From positions 106,377 to 170,376 of the forward strand of contig JAJZIN010000001.1 of NCBI GenBank assembly GCA_021810575.1: DNA of 64,000 nucleotides. Direction: 5' to 3'. Below are positions 15,645 to 24,289 of the stretch, piece by piece; the first letter of the stretch is position 1, and each line of letters opens with the position of its first letter. The DNA comes from Thermoplasmata archaeon (GTDB taxonomy: Archaea > Thermoplasmatota > Thermoplasmata > Thermoplasmatales > Thermoplasmataceae). The notes under the pieces are model-generated. The model was given only the letters and a program-made list of their open reading frames with translations. It was not told the DNA's origin and did no database searches. A program made the position numbers and the translations under genes.

Positions 15645-17016
15645 GTAGAGCTGCAGGATCAAACCCGGACCAGTCTGGAGCCTGGCCTAGATATTCATTT
15701 ATCAGCTTCACAAGCTTCTTCAATTTCGGACTCTCTGATTGAACATCCCTGAATGCCTTGGATCGGTCTGGAGATTCGAAATCCGTGATATCAAACAGAA
15801 GCTTGTCAGGATCATCACCATTATATTTCCACAGCTTCGGATTTTTGGATAAGGCGATCAAAGAGGTGTATATTATGAGAATTGAAAAATTATCGAGTTT
15901 TTCTCCATAGTATTTTCCTCTTCTCGGATGCTGGAATGATTCGTGACCAAGTTCTTCAGACCCAAGTTTTTTAAGGGCTGGAACAAACATCCCATCATAA
16001 TCGATAAGCTTCACATTATTACCTGTGTCTATCAGTATATTATCACATGAAAGATCACCATGAGCTATGAAATTATCCTGCATTTCCTTGATACAATTTA
16101 CCAGGTTATTTCCAATTGCCTTGAACATTTCATGGTTCGCAAGATTCTCTTTTATAAAATTATGAAGTGTCTTTCCCTCGATCCACTTCATTGTCACCGC
16201 CGGAAAATATTCCTTTGGTCTCTGTGTCACCCTTAATGCATCCTGATAGAATTTGAAATCCAGAAGGAATGGAATTTTAGATTCGTTTATTTTTTTTGAG
16301 ACTTCAAAATATCTAAGTTGAATGTTCGGGCTGCCTCTTGTGAAACATTTCAGCGCGAAGTCACCATCGATGCTCCTGTACTTGAATACAACTCCAAAAT
16401 TTCCGGCTCCCTGAATGATGCTTGAATATTTCACGTTCTGATTCTTCTCGAATGCAATTCCCTTAAGTTCGTCGTAACTCTTGGATATACAGAAGTTGGG
16501 ATTCTGTAATGACTGTGCATATTGTGAGGATGTAGGCCACGATCTTTTGACAGGCGAAAAGACCGGTCCTGACGCTGTGGGTGAAGCTACCTGATCGGTA
16601 GTGACTGTTTTTACTGATTCGTTTTCCCCTGAAACATGATTTTCTTCGATGCCTATTATTTTCATGTTTTCTTTTAGTTTATCCATATCATAGTCTGATC
16701 TTGTGAATTTACCATCCCTGGCAATTGAATAGAAAGAGAAACTGTACATTTTTTCAGTACTAAGTTTGTAAGACAATTTAAAAACGTCCTTAACTCTTTT
16801 AAGTTTTACTACCCTGTCTCTCATTTTATAATCCCGTATGGTGACTTCCATGTTTTTTATATATTTCCTGTATTTTGGAGTTACAAAAACTGTGAGAATT
16901 CCTTCATCCTTGTTATATTCGACTTCGTGGATTTCGAACGACGGATCAAAGGATTCATATTTCTTGATCATTAGGTTGCGAATTCTTCCCCTTATTCCTT
17001 TCCTAGTTTCAACCAT
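15631..17016 (-). CDS. Ser/Thr protein kinase of a TerY-P triad (YegI-like) with a novel N-terminal domain
   Basis: Residues 1-130 form an unrecognised, beta-rich N-terminal region, 131-170 a low-complexity Ser/Pro/Thr linker, and 195-461 a kinase domain. The kinase has the glycine loop GAGNFG at 203-208, Lys223 in FALKCF, the catalytic HGDLSCDN at 319-326 (Arg of HRD replaced by Gly), and LIDYDG at 337-342 in place of DFG. The HPRRGKYYGEKLDNFS and NPKLW blocks are shared with YegI-like kinases. It faces the phosphatase convergently, unlike the co-directional usual arrangement. A GGTGG ribosome site precedes the ATG. Confidence 0.85.
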   Translation of the reverse strand: MVETRKGIRGRIRNLMIKKYESFDPSFEIHEVEYNKDEGILTVFVTPKYRKYIKNMEVTIRDYKMRDRVVKLKRVKDVFKLSYKLSTEKMYSFSFYSIARDGKFTRSDYDMDKLKENMKIIGIEENHVSGENESVKTVTTDQVASPTASGPVFSPVKRSWPTSSQYAQSLQNPNFCISKSYDELKGIAFEKNQNVKYSSIIQGAGNFGVVFKYRSIDGDFALKCFTRGSPNIQLRYFEVSKKINESKIPFLLDFKFYQDALRVTQRPKEYFPAVTMKWIEGKTLHNFIKENLANHEMFKAIGNNLVNCIKEMQDNFIAHGDLSCDNILIDTGNNVKLIDYDGMFVPALKKLGSEELGHESFQHPRRGKYYGEKLDNFSILIIYTSLIALSKNPKLWKYNGDDPDKLLFDITDFESPDRSKAFRDVQSESPKLKKLVKLINEYLGQAPDWSGFDPAALLRMR

Positions 17017-17177
17017 TCTTCCACCAACTAATGGGTAAAACTATTACTGGAAAAATTCCTGTTAACCTGATAATTTATTGGGTAAAACCTACAGATTGAA
17101 TATGACCAAGTAACTAATTTCTCCTTATTTTTTCGATTCAAAAATGTAGAGAACTCTAACTTCATTAAATTCTTATA

Positions 17178-17360
17178 TTGTCGATCTTAATTAATCTTTA
17201 CAACGATTTAGATTCAAAATACAATAATGAGAATATTGGAGAGTTGTATTCTTTTCTAATGAACTCTTTATATTTCTTAGAATTTTCTAAACCTGCATCT
17301 GAAGTGATGAGCGAGTTTTTCTCTATATCGGAGGATTTTATCAGACGAATTCGGAGATGA
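17178..17360 (+). CDS. Possible small helical protein (60 residues) before the helicase-nuclease
   Basis: This lies in the otherwise empty 385-base gap between the kinase and helicase genes. A TTG-initiated frame encodes a helical, acidic sequence containing NNENIGELYSFLMNSLYFLE and ending in DFIRRIRR. It stops 41 nt before the helicase ATG, in the same direction. There is no clear ribosome site or well-placed TATA box and no recognised family. Treat it as a candidate only; the rest of the gap shows just the helicase promoter, with an AAAACTTAA element near 17370-17378. Confidence 0.3.
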   Translation: MSILINLYNDLDSKYNNENIGELYSFLMNSLYFLEFSKPASEVMSEFFSISEDFIRRIRR

Positions 17361-17401
17361 CTGGGGCAAAAAACTTAATGCAAATCTTACTATCATGAAA
17401 T

Positions 17402-20098
17402 ATGATAGGTAAATCTAGGATACTTGTCTCTGCGAATCCCGGTTCAGGCAAGACAGAAGATCTTTCAACTCAGGTTTCAAAACTTCTTCATGAAGGTGTA
17501 AATCCAGATAATATTTTGTGTCTTACATTTACAAATAAGGCAAGAGATGAGATGGAAAGAAGAATAATACTCAAGATGAAAGATTCACCGATTAAGATGC
17601 CCGAGATCCATACATTTCACAGTTTATCTCAAAGCATAATTAACCAGAGAATGGAAACTGGAGACCTGATACCTGAGAGATTCTTGAGATACCAGATATT
17701 AAAATCCCTGGAGACAAGGCAGATAATGAATTATGATGGTGAAGTACTTTCCAGGGATTATCCAGCAATAGTTAACGTTGGACAGATAGTAAATGCAATA
17801 AAATTCCTAAAGAGTTTTGCAATTTTACCAGATAAAATAAACATTGAGGAGCTTAAGAAAAAGGTACGGGCGGAATATAACAATGGTAATGGAGTAAACG
17901 GTTATTCTCTTGAGGAAATGGAAACTTTATGTGATGGATTCGTGGATATATTCCGTGACTACGAAGCTTCAAAAAGTGCATCTCAGATGGATTATAACGA
18001 TATCCTGTTGAGAGCCGTAAATTATTCCAGAGCACACTTCAATAAATTCCAGTACGTTTTTGTGGACGAAGTCCAGGATATGAGCGAAATAGAATATGAA
18101 CTTGTGAAGCAGGTAGGAGAAAATATATATGCTGTAGGGGACATGAAACAGGCAATTTTTGGGTTTCAGGGAGGTAATGTTCGCGCCTTCAGGGAGATGA
18201 TGTCTGGAAAAGATTATGAAAAAAGATTCATAGAAGGTACAAGAAGGTTACCGAAAAATATTATGGAATACTGCAGCAACTTCTACAGTACCCATGAACC
18301 AGAAGAATTATCACCTGAACTTGAGCACTTTAAGAGCATGAATGACAGAGACGGTGAGGTAACACTCATCAGGTTGAAAGATAAGGGAGATACTGTGGAT
18401 GCAGTTATAGATATTTTAAAGAGGCTGGATGATGAGAAATCAGTTGGGATTATTGTGAGAACCAATGAACAGGCAAACGATCTTTCAGATTCACTAACAC
18501 TTAAAAATATCCCACATCAGAAGATTTCCGGCACAAAGGGTGAGAAGCTGTGGAGACAGGAGATTGCAAAATTTGTCGGTGGTGTTTATGGAACTTCTGA
18601 CAGCATAATCGGAATGATTTATTCTATTTATTCCCAGATACCCCTATACGAAGGTATTCAAATAGCGGAGAGGATGAGATTTGAAAATGATTTGAAGAAG
18701 GTTCTTCCAAAGGAGTTGATAGAACTAAGGGAGAAATATGGAAGTCACAAGAATCAACTTCTTCAGCTCTTCAGCGATTATATAATCCCAAATTCATTTA
18801 CCTTAGGAGAATCAGCCTTTGAAGCTGCCAAGGATGTGTTTGAATCTCTTCCCATTTTCCTTGAAAGATTCGGTACGAGCGAGGAGTACTCACTTGCCGG
18901 TCTCCAGAAATACATACTTCAGGAGAATTCAAGGGACAGTGTTGATGAGATCACTGGCAGGATCTGCATAATCACGGTACATAAGGCAAAGGGTCTCGAA
19001 TTTGATCACGTGATATATATTCCAAGATACAACCAGAAGAAGAATGTAAGCGCTATTGATCTTATAGTTAACTCCATTCTGGAAAGCAATGGCCTGAGCT
19101 ACAGTATGAATGAAAGAATAAGAGAGGAAAACAGAATAGATTTTGTTGCACTTTCGAGAACAAAGAATTCCCTTGACATTATAACTGAGAAGAAATCTTC
19201 TGAAAGATATAATTTAGAACCATGCAAAAAGATTGACTTTGCAAATAAAGTAGTAATTAATGAATTTGTAAGCATGAAAGAGATTTCAGAAAGAGAGAAT
19301 TTAAAAATGAATTTCAAGCCATGGGTAAGGGACTATTTGAAGAGGAAGATGGACAGATTGAATAACCTGAGTTTTACAATGCTAGAAAGGGTTAAGGAAC
19401 TGGATAAGTTTGTTGAGGCATATGTCCTTGGAATCCAGACAAAATCCACTGCCCTGACATTTGGGAGTGATATTCACAGCTACATAGAAAATTTCATAAA
19501 AAATCACGAGACACCACCAATACTGGATGATGAAAAGCTGACCAGAACATGGAGCAATTTCATTTCATATGACAAATATGTAAGGGAAATACAGAAAGGT
19601 AAATGGATAGGATCTGAAATGAAGTTCAAGCAGAAGGTTAACAATGTTTTCCCTGATATTATGACAGGCATCACTGTCGAAGGCAGGATTGATGGTTTAT
19701 ATACATACATGGATGGAAATATAGAGAAAACGGTTATTGTGGATTTCAAGACATCAAAGAAGGTAAACAGGGATTATGTTAACCAGTTATCACTCTACGC
19801 AAAACTCTTTTCCCTTGAGAATAAAATGGGCATGGACCAGATAGAATCGGAAATAGCGTATTTAAGCCTGAGAGATACAAAGGTGAATATAAACAGGATA
19901 GAAAAGAGGTGGGATAGGATTGAGCCAACAATTGAGGTACGGGCACTGGAGGATGTGAAGAACACCATTCAAAAATTCGTTAACTATAAGTCATCCATCG
20001 ATTCCATGGTCCGGGATATCCTAAGTGTAAGAAATCCTGAGAGTACTGTTTTCATTGAATTTCAGAAGGCATTGAAGATGGAAATGGAAAATAGTTGA
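17402..20098 (+). CDS. UvrD/RecB-like superfamily 1 helicase fused to a PD-(D/E)XK nuclease
   Basis: The 898-residue protein has all SF1A helicase motifs: SANPGSGKT at 10-18 (Walker A), FVDEVQD at 220-226 (motif II), VGDMKQAIFGFQG (III), GTRRLPKN (IV), ITVHKAKGLEFDHV (V) and VALSRTKN (VI). Residues 680-898 hold a RecB/Cas4-type nuclease with His in SDIHSYIE (about 691), Asp in EGRIDGLY (about 763), VDFKTSK near 778, and QLSLYAK. It should unwind and resect DNA, in repair or in defence against foreign DNA. A TATA-like element sits about 27 nt upstream. It is next to the kinase/phosphatase triad, and the link is positional only. Confidence 0.9.
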   Translation: MIGKSRILVSANPGSGKTEDLSTQVSKLLHEGVNPDNILCLTFTNKARDEMERRIILKMKDSPIKMPEIHTFHSLSQSIINQRMETGDLIPERFLRYQILKSLETRQIMNYDGEVLSRDYPAIVNVGQIVNAIKFLKSFAILPDKINIEELKKKVRAEYNNGNGVNGYSLEEMETLCDGFVDIFRDYEASKSASQMDYNDILLRAVNYSRAHFNKFQYVFVDEVQDMSEIEYELVKQVGENIYAVGDMKQAIFGFQGGNVRAFREMMSGKDYEKRFIEGTRRLPKNIMEYCSNFYSTHEPEELSPELEHFKSMNDRDGEVTLIRLKDKGDTVDAVIDILKRLDDEKSVGIIVRTNEQANDLSDSLTLKNIPHQKISGTKGEKLWRQEIAKFVGGVYGTSDSIIGMIYSIYSQIPLYEGIQIAERMRFENDLKKVLPKELIELREKYGSHKNQLLQLFSDYIIPNSFTLGESAFEAAKDVFESLPIFLERFGTSEEYSLAGLQKYILQENSRDSVDEITGRICIITVHKAKGLEFDHVIYIPRYNQKKNVSAIDLIVNSILESNGLSYSMNERIREENRIDFVALSRTKNSLDIITEKKSSERYNLEPCKKIDFANKVVINEFVSMKEISERENLKMNFKPWVRDYLKRKMDRLNNLSFTMLERVKELDKFVEAYVLGIQTKSTALTFGSDIHSYIENFIKNHETPPILDDEKLTRTWSNFISYDKYVREIQKGKWIGSEMKFKQKVNNVFPDIMTGITVEGRIDGLYTYMDGNIEKTVIVDFKTSKKVNRDYVNQLSLYAKLFSLENKMGMDQIESEIAYLSLRDTKVNINRIEKRWDRIEPTIEVRALEDVKNTIQKFVNYKSSIDSMVRDILSVRNPESTVFIEFQKALKMEMENS

Positions 20099-20146
20099 TT
20101 ATAAACAAATTAAGCTGCTGTAATCAATCCTATCACCTGTAGAATT

Positions 20147-21160
20147 TTAGAACTTTATGAATACCCTGCCAACGTTCTTCTTGTCCTTTATCTTCTCGAA
20201 TGCTTCATTTACTTCATCTATGGAAATTTCTTCTGAAACTACCGCTTTTATTTTCCTCTTCGCTGACATTTCGAGTGCATCCATAATGTCCTTCCTGGTT
20301 GATGAGATATTACCAGCTATTGTATTGCCTTTTAATATTAGTACACCGAGTTGAAGTGGAGGAGATGATGGTCTCAGATTGCCGACAACGACCATTCTTC
20401 CACCGAATCCAAGTGACCTGAATGATTCATTGAACGTTGCATCTCCAGTGTTTTCAAGGGATATATTGGCTCCGTCAGCCCATATTTCCTTTACCTTCTT
20501 ATTAAACTCCCCCTCAGAGGATATAACGTGATCTGCACCCAGTTTATACAGGGAATCAACTTTCCACTGTGAACTTGTAACTGCAATAACTTCAGCTCCA
20601 AATGCCTTTGCTATCTGAATTGCATGGGTTCCAACTCCTCCTCCTGCACCGGTTATTACGACTCTGCTTCCCTCAGTTATTCCGCCTACCCTCTTCAACG
20701 CATTTACAAGCATTCCCGTAACGCATGCAGAAATTGCTGCCAGCTCCGAAGTAACTTCCTTTGGAACCTTTACAAGGCTTCTCTGATTCAACCTGACATA
20801 TTTTGAATAAGCTCCATCTATGTTCTCTCCAAGTGTCTTCTTGTTTGTACACAGATTTTCATTTCCGGAAACACAGTTGTAACAGTGTCCACATGGAACA
20901 TAAATAAGACTGGTAACCCTGTCACCCACCTTGAAATATTCTACCCCAGAACCGACTTTATCAATTATGCCTGAAACTTCGTGACCAGGTATTATGGGGG
21001 TATGGAGTCGGGGGAAAAAACCATCCCTTGTTAATATATCCCTGTAGCAAATACCAGTCAGGTCCTGTCTCAAGACTACTTCGTCTGCACCGGGTTCTGG
21101 TGTGTCCCGTTCCTCAATATCCAGATTCTGCCCTACCTTATTCACTTCTGCTACTTTCAT
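20147..21160 (-). CDS. Zinc-dependent medium-chain alcohol dehydrogenase
   Basis: The 337-residue protein is a complete MDR enzyme. Catalytic zinc ligands are Cys38 and His60-Glu61 (GHEVSG). The structural zinc lobe is intact, with Cys90, Cys93, Cys96 and Cys104 in CGHCYNCVSGNENLC. The Rossmann motif is GAGGGVG near residue 170. It should oxidise an alcohol or reduce an aldehyde with NAD(P). The substrate is not evident. It shares a 48-base divergent promoter with the E1-like gene. Confidence 0.9.
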   Translation of the reverse strand: MKVAEVNKVGQNLDIEERDTPEPGADEVVLRQDLTGICYRDILTRDGFFPRLHTPIIPGHEVSGIIDKVGSGVEYFKVGDRVTSLIYVPCGHCYNCVSGNENLCTNKKTLGENIDGAYSKYVRLNQRSLVKVPKEVTSELAAISACVTGMLVNALKRVGGITEGSRVVITGAGGGVGTHAIQIAKAFGAEVIAVTSSQWKVDSLYKLGADHVISSEGEFNKKVKEIWADGANISLENTGDATFNESFRSLGFGGRMVVVGNLRPSSPPLQLGVLILKGNTIAGNISSTRKDIMDALEMSAKRKIKAVVSEEISIDEVNEAFEKIKDKKNVGRVFIKF

Positions 21161-21178
21161 TGTTGCATTAGAAATAAT

Positions 21179-21190
21179 CTATATTTATTA
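21179..21190. promoter_or_regulatory. Bidirectional TATA element between the MDR dehydrogenase and the E1-like gene
   Basis: The element CTATATTTATTA sits exactly midway between the two divergent ATGs (first bases 21160 and 21209). Read on either strand it gives a TATA-like box about 24-25 nt from the start codon. Both transcripts would be leaderless and would compete for one TBP site. Confidence 0.5.
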
Positions 21191-21208
21191 CTTTTCTATG
21201 TTCTTAAA

Positions 21209-21925
21209 ATGGATGAAATCTTAAGTGGCGTCAATATTTCCATAATAGGACTTGGAGGTAACGGACAGCTTGCTTCAATGCTGTTATCATCCTCTGGTGC
21301 AGAGATAAGGGTCATAGACGGTGATACTGTTGAACAATCAAACTTGCAGAGACAACCTTTGTTTGATAAATATGACATAGGAAAGAACAAGGCAGAAACT
21401 GTTTACGACAGGATCAGTAACCGCTCCAACAGTGGAAAGTTGAACTTTGTAAGCGAATATGTTGACTCTTCAAACATAGACCTTCTACTTGGAAATAGTG
21501 ACTTCATTTTTGAAGCTACAGATTCGTTCCTGACTAGGGAACTGATCAATGAATATGCGGTAAGGAAAAAAATTCCCTGGTTGATGACCAACAGTTATGG
21601 TTATTTTGGTGAATTCATGCTTATAGTCCCAGAACAAACTGCGTGCCTTAACTGTCTTACGGGTGGAAAGCAAATGATTCCTCTAAACTGTCATGCTGAT
21701 GAGGTATCTCCTCCAGTTCCAAGTACGGTATCGGCCATGGCCACATCCATACTGTTGAAATATCTTATGGAAGGTGCCCCAGACAGGAATTTTTACTTCT
21801 ATTCTGCCACAGCAATGGAATTGCAGAAAGTAAAAGTAAACAGGGTGAAAGAATGCAGGGTTTGCTCAAAATTAATCTTTGAAAAATTGAATAATACTAA
21901 ATTTATTGGTAGGCAGATATACTGA
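21209..21925 (+). CDS. ThiF/MoeB/HesA (E1-like) adenylyltransferase family protein
   Basis: The 238-residue protein has the nucleotide-binding loop IIGLGGNGQ at 12-20, followed by DGDTVEQSNLQRQ and DIGKNKAE, the standard E1-like signatures. Two zinc-binding Cys pairs are present, CLNC and CRVC. Family members adenylate the C-terminal glycine of ThiS, MoaD or ubiquitin-like proteins. A conserved Cys that could form a thioester lies in PLNCHADE. The partner protein is not in this window. It could serve molybdopterin or thiamine synthesis or tRNA thiolation (SAMP system). Confidence 0.85.
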   Translation: MDEILSGVNISIIGLGGNGQLASMLLSSSGAEIRVIDGDTVEQSNLQRQPLFDKYDIGKNKAETVYDRISNRSNSGKLNFVSEYVDSSNIDLLLGNSDFIFEATDSFLTRELINEYAVRKKIPWLMTNSYGYFGEFMLIVPEQTACLNCLTGGKQMIPLNCHADEVSPPVPSTVSAMATSILLKYLMEGAPDRNFYFYSATAMELQKVKVNRVKECRVCSKLIFEKLNNTKFIGRQIY

Positions 21926-21928
21926 TAT

Positions 21929-22624
21929 TCAGTTTTTGGCTGTAAACTGGGCAAGATTTAATTTTACTCCGAGGAAATCAAAGAATACAGAACTGAGATT
22001 TCCCAGTAAATTTGAGCTGTCTAGGATTCCTGATAGAGATAGGTTACCACTCAGGTTACCCGATTGATTGGCAAAAGAAAGATTACCGAGAAACTTTTCT
22101 CCCGTATATATTCCCACCTTGAGAACTGATAAACCTATTGGTATCATGTCGTTGATGAATAGGGTATAAGTATTATTATCTGGATTCTTAACAAGGGAAA
22201 CGTTGGTGAAAAGGAACGGGAGCTGTGTACTGATATTCCTGGAAAGAGTTGTAATGCCAACACCATTAAGAAATTCTGAAATGACAGCGTTGGCATAATA
22301 GATAATAGACTCAGTTGGCCAGCCCTGAGCTGTGAGAGAGGTTATGTTTACTGGAAGATTGAAGAATGAATTGGAACTGCTGTAGGGATTTATTGTGAGG
22401 TTGTTGTTGAAGATTGAAACTGTTGACGGAAGGGCATTGGTGTTTTTAGCTGAAACATCCATATTTGCTGTCAACTTTCCATCTCTTACCTCTAGCTTAA
22501 CGAATGAAAGTTCGATATCCTTGAGATCATTTTCAGCAGAAACATATATGCTTGACGCTGATACAACAAGAAAAACACATATGATTGAAAATGCAGCTAT
22601 GAATATGAGCTTGGTTAGTTTCAT
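21929..22624 (-). CDS. Exported protein, possibly with a LEA14-like domain
   Basis: The 231-residue protein has an N-terminal membrane-spanning signal (about residues 5-28) and an extracytoplasmic domain rich in Asn, Ser and Thr. The stretch KLTANMDVSAKNTNALPSTV, followed by alternating strands, resembles the NPN-type beta-sandwich of LEA14/WHy-like proteins, but the match is weak. It probably stays anchored outside the membrane. It converges on the E1-like gene with 3 nt between the stops. Confidence 0.55.
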   Translation of the reverse strand: MKLTKLIFIAAFSIICVFLVVSASSIYVSAENDLKDIELSFVKLEVRDGKLTANMDVSAKNTNALPSTVSIFNNNLTINPYSSSNSFFNLPVNITSLTAQGWPTESIIYYANAVISEFLNGVGITTLSRNISTQLPFLFTNVSLVKNPDNNTYTLFINDMIPIGLSVLKVGIYTGEKFLGNLSFANQSGNLSGNLSLSGILDSSNLLGNLSSVFFDFLGVKLNLAQFTAKN

Positions 22625-22849
22625 TTATCTGTTTGGTAATATGATTGTAACTAAATAAATCTTATTGTTTTTCCCTATTACAGAGGTGAAACCCGTCTCA
22701 ATCAAGATGTCTTGCTGATGCTCAAACGCTATACCAATCTCTATTTTTTCCAGTACATGCAATATATTAACTGCTTCAAAATTCAAATTAGCTAGAAGGT
22801 GTCTAAAATTATTCCAGAAGATGATAAAAAGCTTAAAAATTTTAAAATA

Positions 22850-22871
22850 TTTTATATATCGTAAATCGATA
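22850..22871 (+). promoter_or_regulatory. Promoter and candidate PadR operator
   Basis: TTTTATATAT (22850-22859) is a TATA box about 28 nt before the PadR ATG. It overlaps a perfect inverted repeat TATCG-taaat-CGATA at 22857-22871. This is where a repressor would block TBP or polymerase, so autoregulation of the PadR-ABC operon is likely. Confidence 0.5.
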
Positions 22872-22882
22872 CTGAACCAGAT

Positions 22883-23296
22883 ATGAAAGGTGGAATGCTG
22901 AATTACTGGATAATGAGGAATATTTCAGAAAATCCTCTAAAAGGGGCTGATATTATTAAGGAAATGTCCAGAAAGTCAAACGGGAGATGGAGGCCCAGTC
23001 CTGGAAGTGTATACCCAGCACTATCTCATATGGAAGAGAAAGGCTTCGTGAGAAGGGACAACGATGGAAAATATAGCATCACTGACGAGGGCAGGAATGA
23101 GCTGAAGAAATACGACGACATGGTAAAAAATCTCATAGGTACTGATAGCGTGAATGATATTCTGGAAGAAACAACGGCAAATTTGACATACATACTGGAA
23201 ACCTTTGATTATTCCCAGTTCGATCTTTCAAAGATCAATGATATGAAAGCCAGGATGATGGCTGTTCTTGATAAAATAAAGGAAAGTGAAAAGTGA
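22883..23296 (+). CDS. PadR-family transcriptional regulator
   Basis: The 137-residue protein has a PadR winged-helix domain: NPLKGADIIKEMSRKSNG, then WRPSPGSVYPALSHMEEKGF, the family signature, and a wing with YSITDEGR. A C-terminal helix (about 80-135) would mediate dimerisation. PadR proteins usually repress linked multidrug exporters and respond to toxic compounds. The stop codon is directly followed by the ATG of the ABC ATPase, so it heads a three-gene operon. Confidence 0.9.
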   Translation: MKGGMLNYWIMRNISENPLKGADIIKEMSRKSNGRWRPSPGSVYPALSHMEEKGFVRRDNDGKYSITDEGRNELKKYDDMVKNLIGTDSVNDILEETTANLTYILETFDYSQFDLSKINDMKARMMAVLDKIKESEK

Positions 23297-24289
23297 ATGA
23301 AAGCTATAATTGAAACTCATAACCTGAGCAAGATATATAATGGCAAAATCAAGGCTGTGGATGACTTGAACATAGAAATTGGTGACGGAGAGATATATGG
23401 TCTCCTCGGTCCAAATGGAGCGGGGAAAACAACCACTATAAACATGCTTACCACTAGAATTTCATGTACAAAGGGTACAGCAATTGTTGCTGGATATGAC
23501 ATAAAGAAAGATTCTCTAATGGTTAGAAAAACCATAGGAGTCGTTCCTCAGGACCTTACCGCTGATGAAGATCTGACTGGGAGAGAGAACCTGATAATGG
23601 TTTCTCAGTTTTATGATGTTCCAAAAGCGCAATATGAAGAGAGAATTGCAAAACTGCTTGAACTGGTTGACATGACAGAACCAGCGGATCGATATGTCAG
23701 GACATATTCAGGAGGAATGAGAAAAAGACTTGAACTCATAATTGGTCTTGTTCATAACCCTAAGATACTCTTTCTTGATGAACCGACCCTGGGTCTTGAT
23801 ATCCAGACAAGGACGCAGATGTGGGATTATGTCAGGCAAATCCAGAAGGAGATGGATGTGACCATAATTCTTACATCCCATTATCTGGAAGAGATTGATG
23901 CACTTGCAGACAGGGTTTCCATAATTGATCACGGTAAGGTTCTGGTTACGGGGTCCCCGGCAGAACTCAAGTCATCACTGAATGGTGATATCGTAACAAT
24001 AACTTTCAAGGAGAAGGAAGAAGCGGAGAAGATGAAAACAATGACAGGTGCTATCGATATTTCAGATTCAGGAATTAATACTGTGAGGATCAAGGTTGCA
24101 AGTTCAGATGATTCACTTCCAGATATAATCAATTTCATATCTTCCAATAAGTTATCAACTATGAAATTGACTGTTCAGAAGCCTACACTTGATGAAGTAT
24201 TCCTGGAATATACCGGAAAAGATATCAGGAAGGAGGATCCGGAAGATGCGAGGAAGATGATGATGAATATGAGGAGGTTGAGGAAATGA
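23297..24289 (+). CDS. ABC transporter ATP-binding protein, drug-exporter (DrrA-like) type
   Basis: The 330-residue ATPase shows Walker A GPNGAGKTT near residue 40, the Q-loop VVPQD, the signature YSGGMRKR and Walker B ILFLDEPTLGLD, with a switch His in LTSHYLEE. The extra C-terminal 100 residues, including PTLDEVFLEYTG, are typical of DrrA/CcmA-like exporters. It begins right after the PadR stop and overlaps the permease start by 4 bp (ATGA). It should power export of a lipid or toxic compound. Confidence 0.92.
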   Translation: MKAIIETHNLSKIYNGKIKAVDDLNIEIGDGEIYGLLGPNGAGKTTTINMLTTRISCTKGTAIVAGYDIKKDSLMVRKTIGVVPQDLTADEDLTGRENLIMVSQFYDVPKAQYEERIAKLLELVDMTEPADRYVRTYSGGMRKRLELIIGLVHNPKILFLDEPTLGLDIQTRTQMWDYVRQIQKEMDVTIILTSHYLEEIDALADRVSIIDHGKVLVTGSPAELKSSLNGDIVTITFKEKEEAEKMKTMTGAIDISDSGINTVRIKVASSDDSLPDIINFISSNKLSTMKLTVQKPTLDEVFLEYTGKDIRKEDPEDARKMMMNMRRLRK

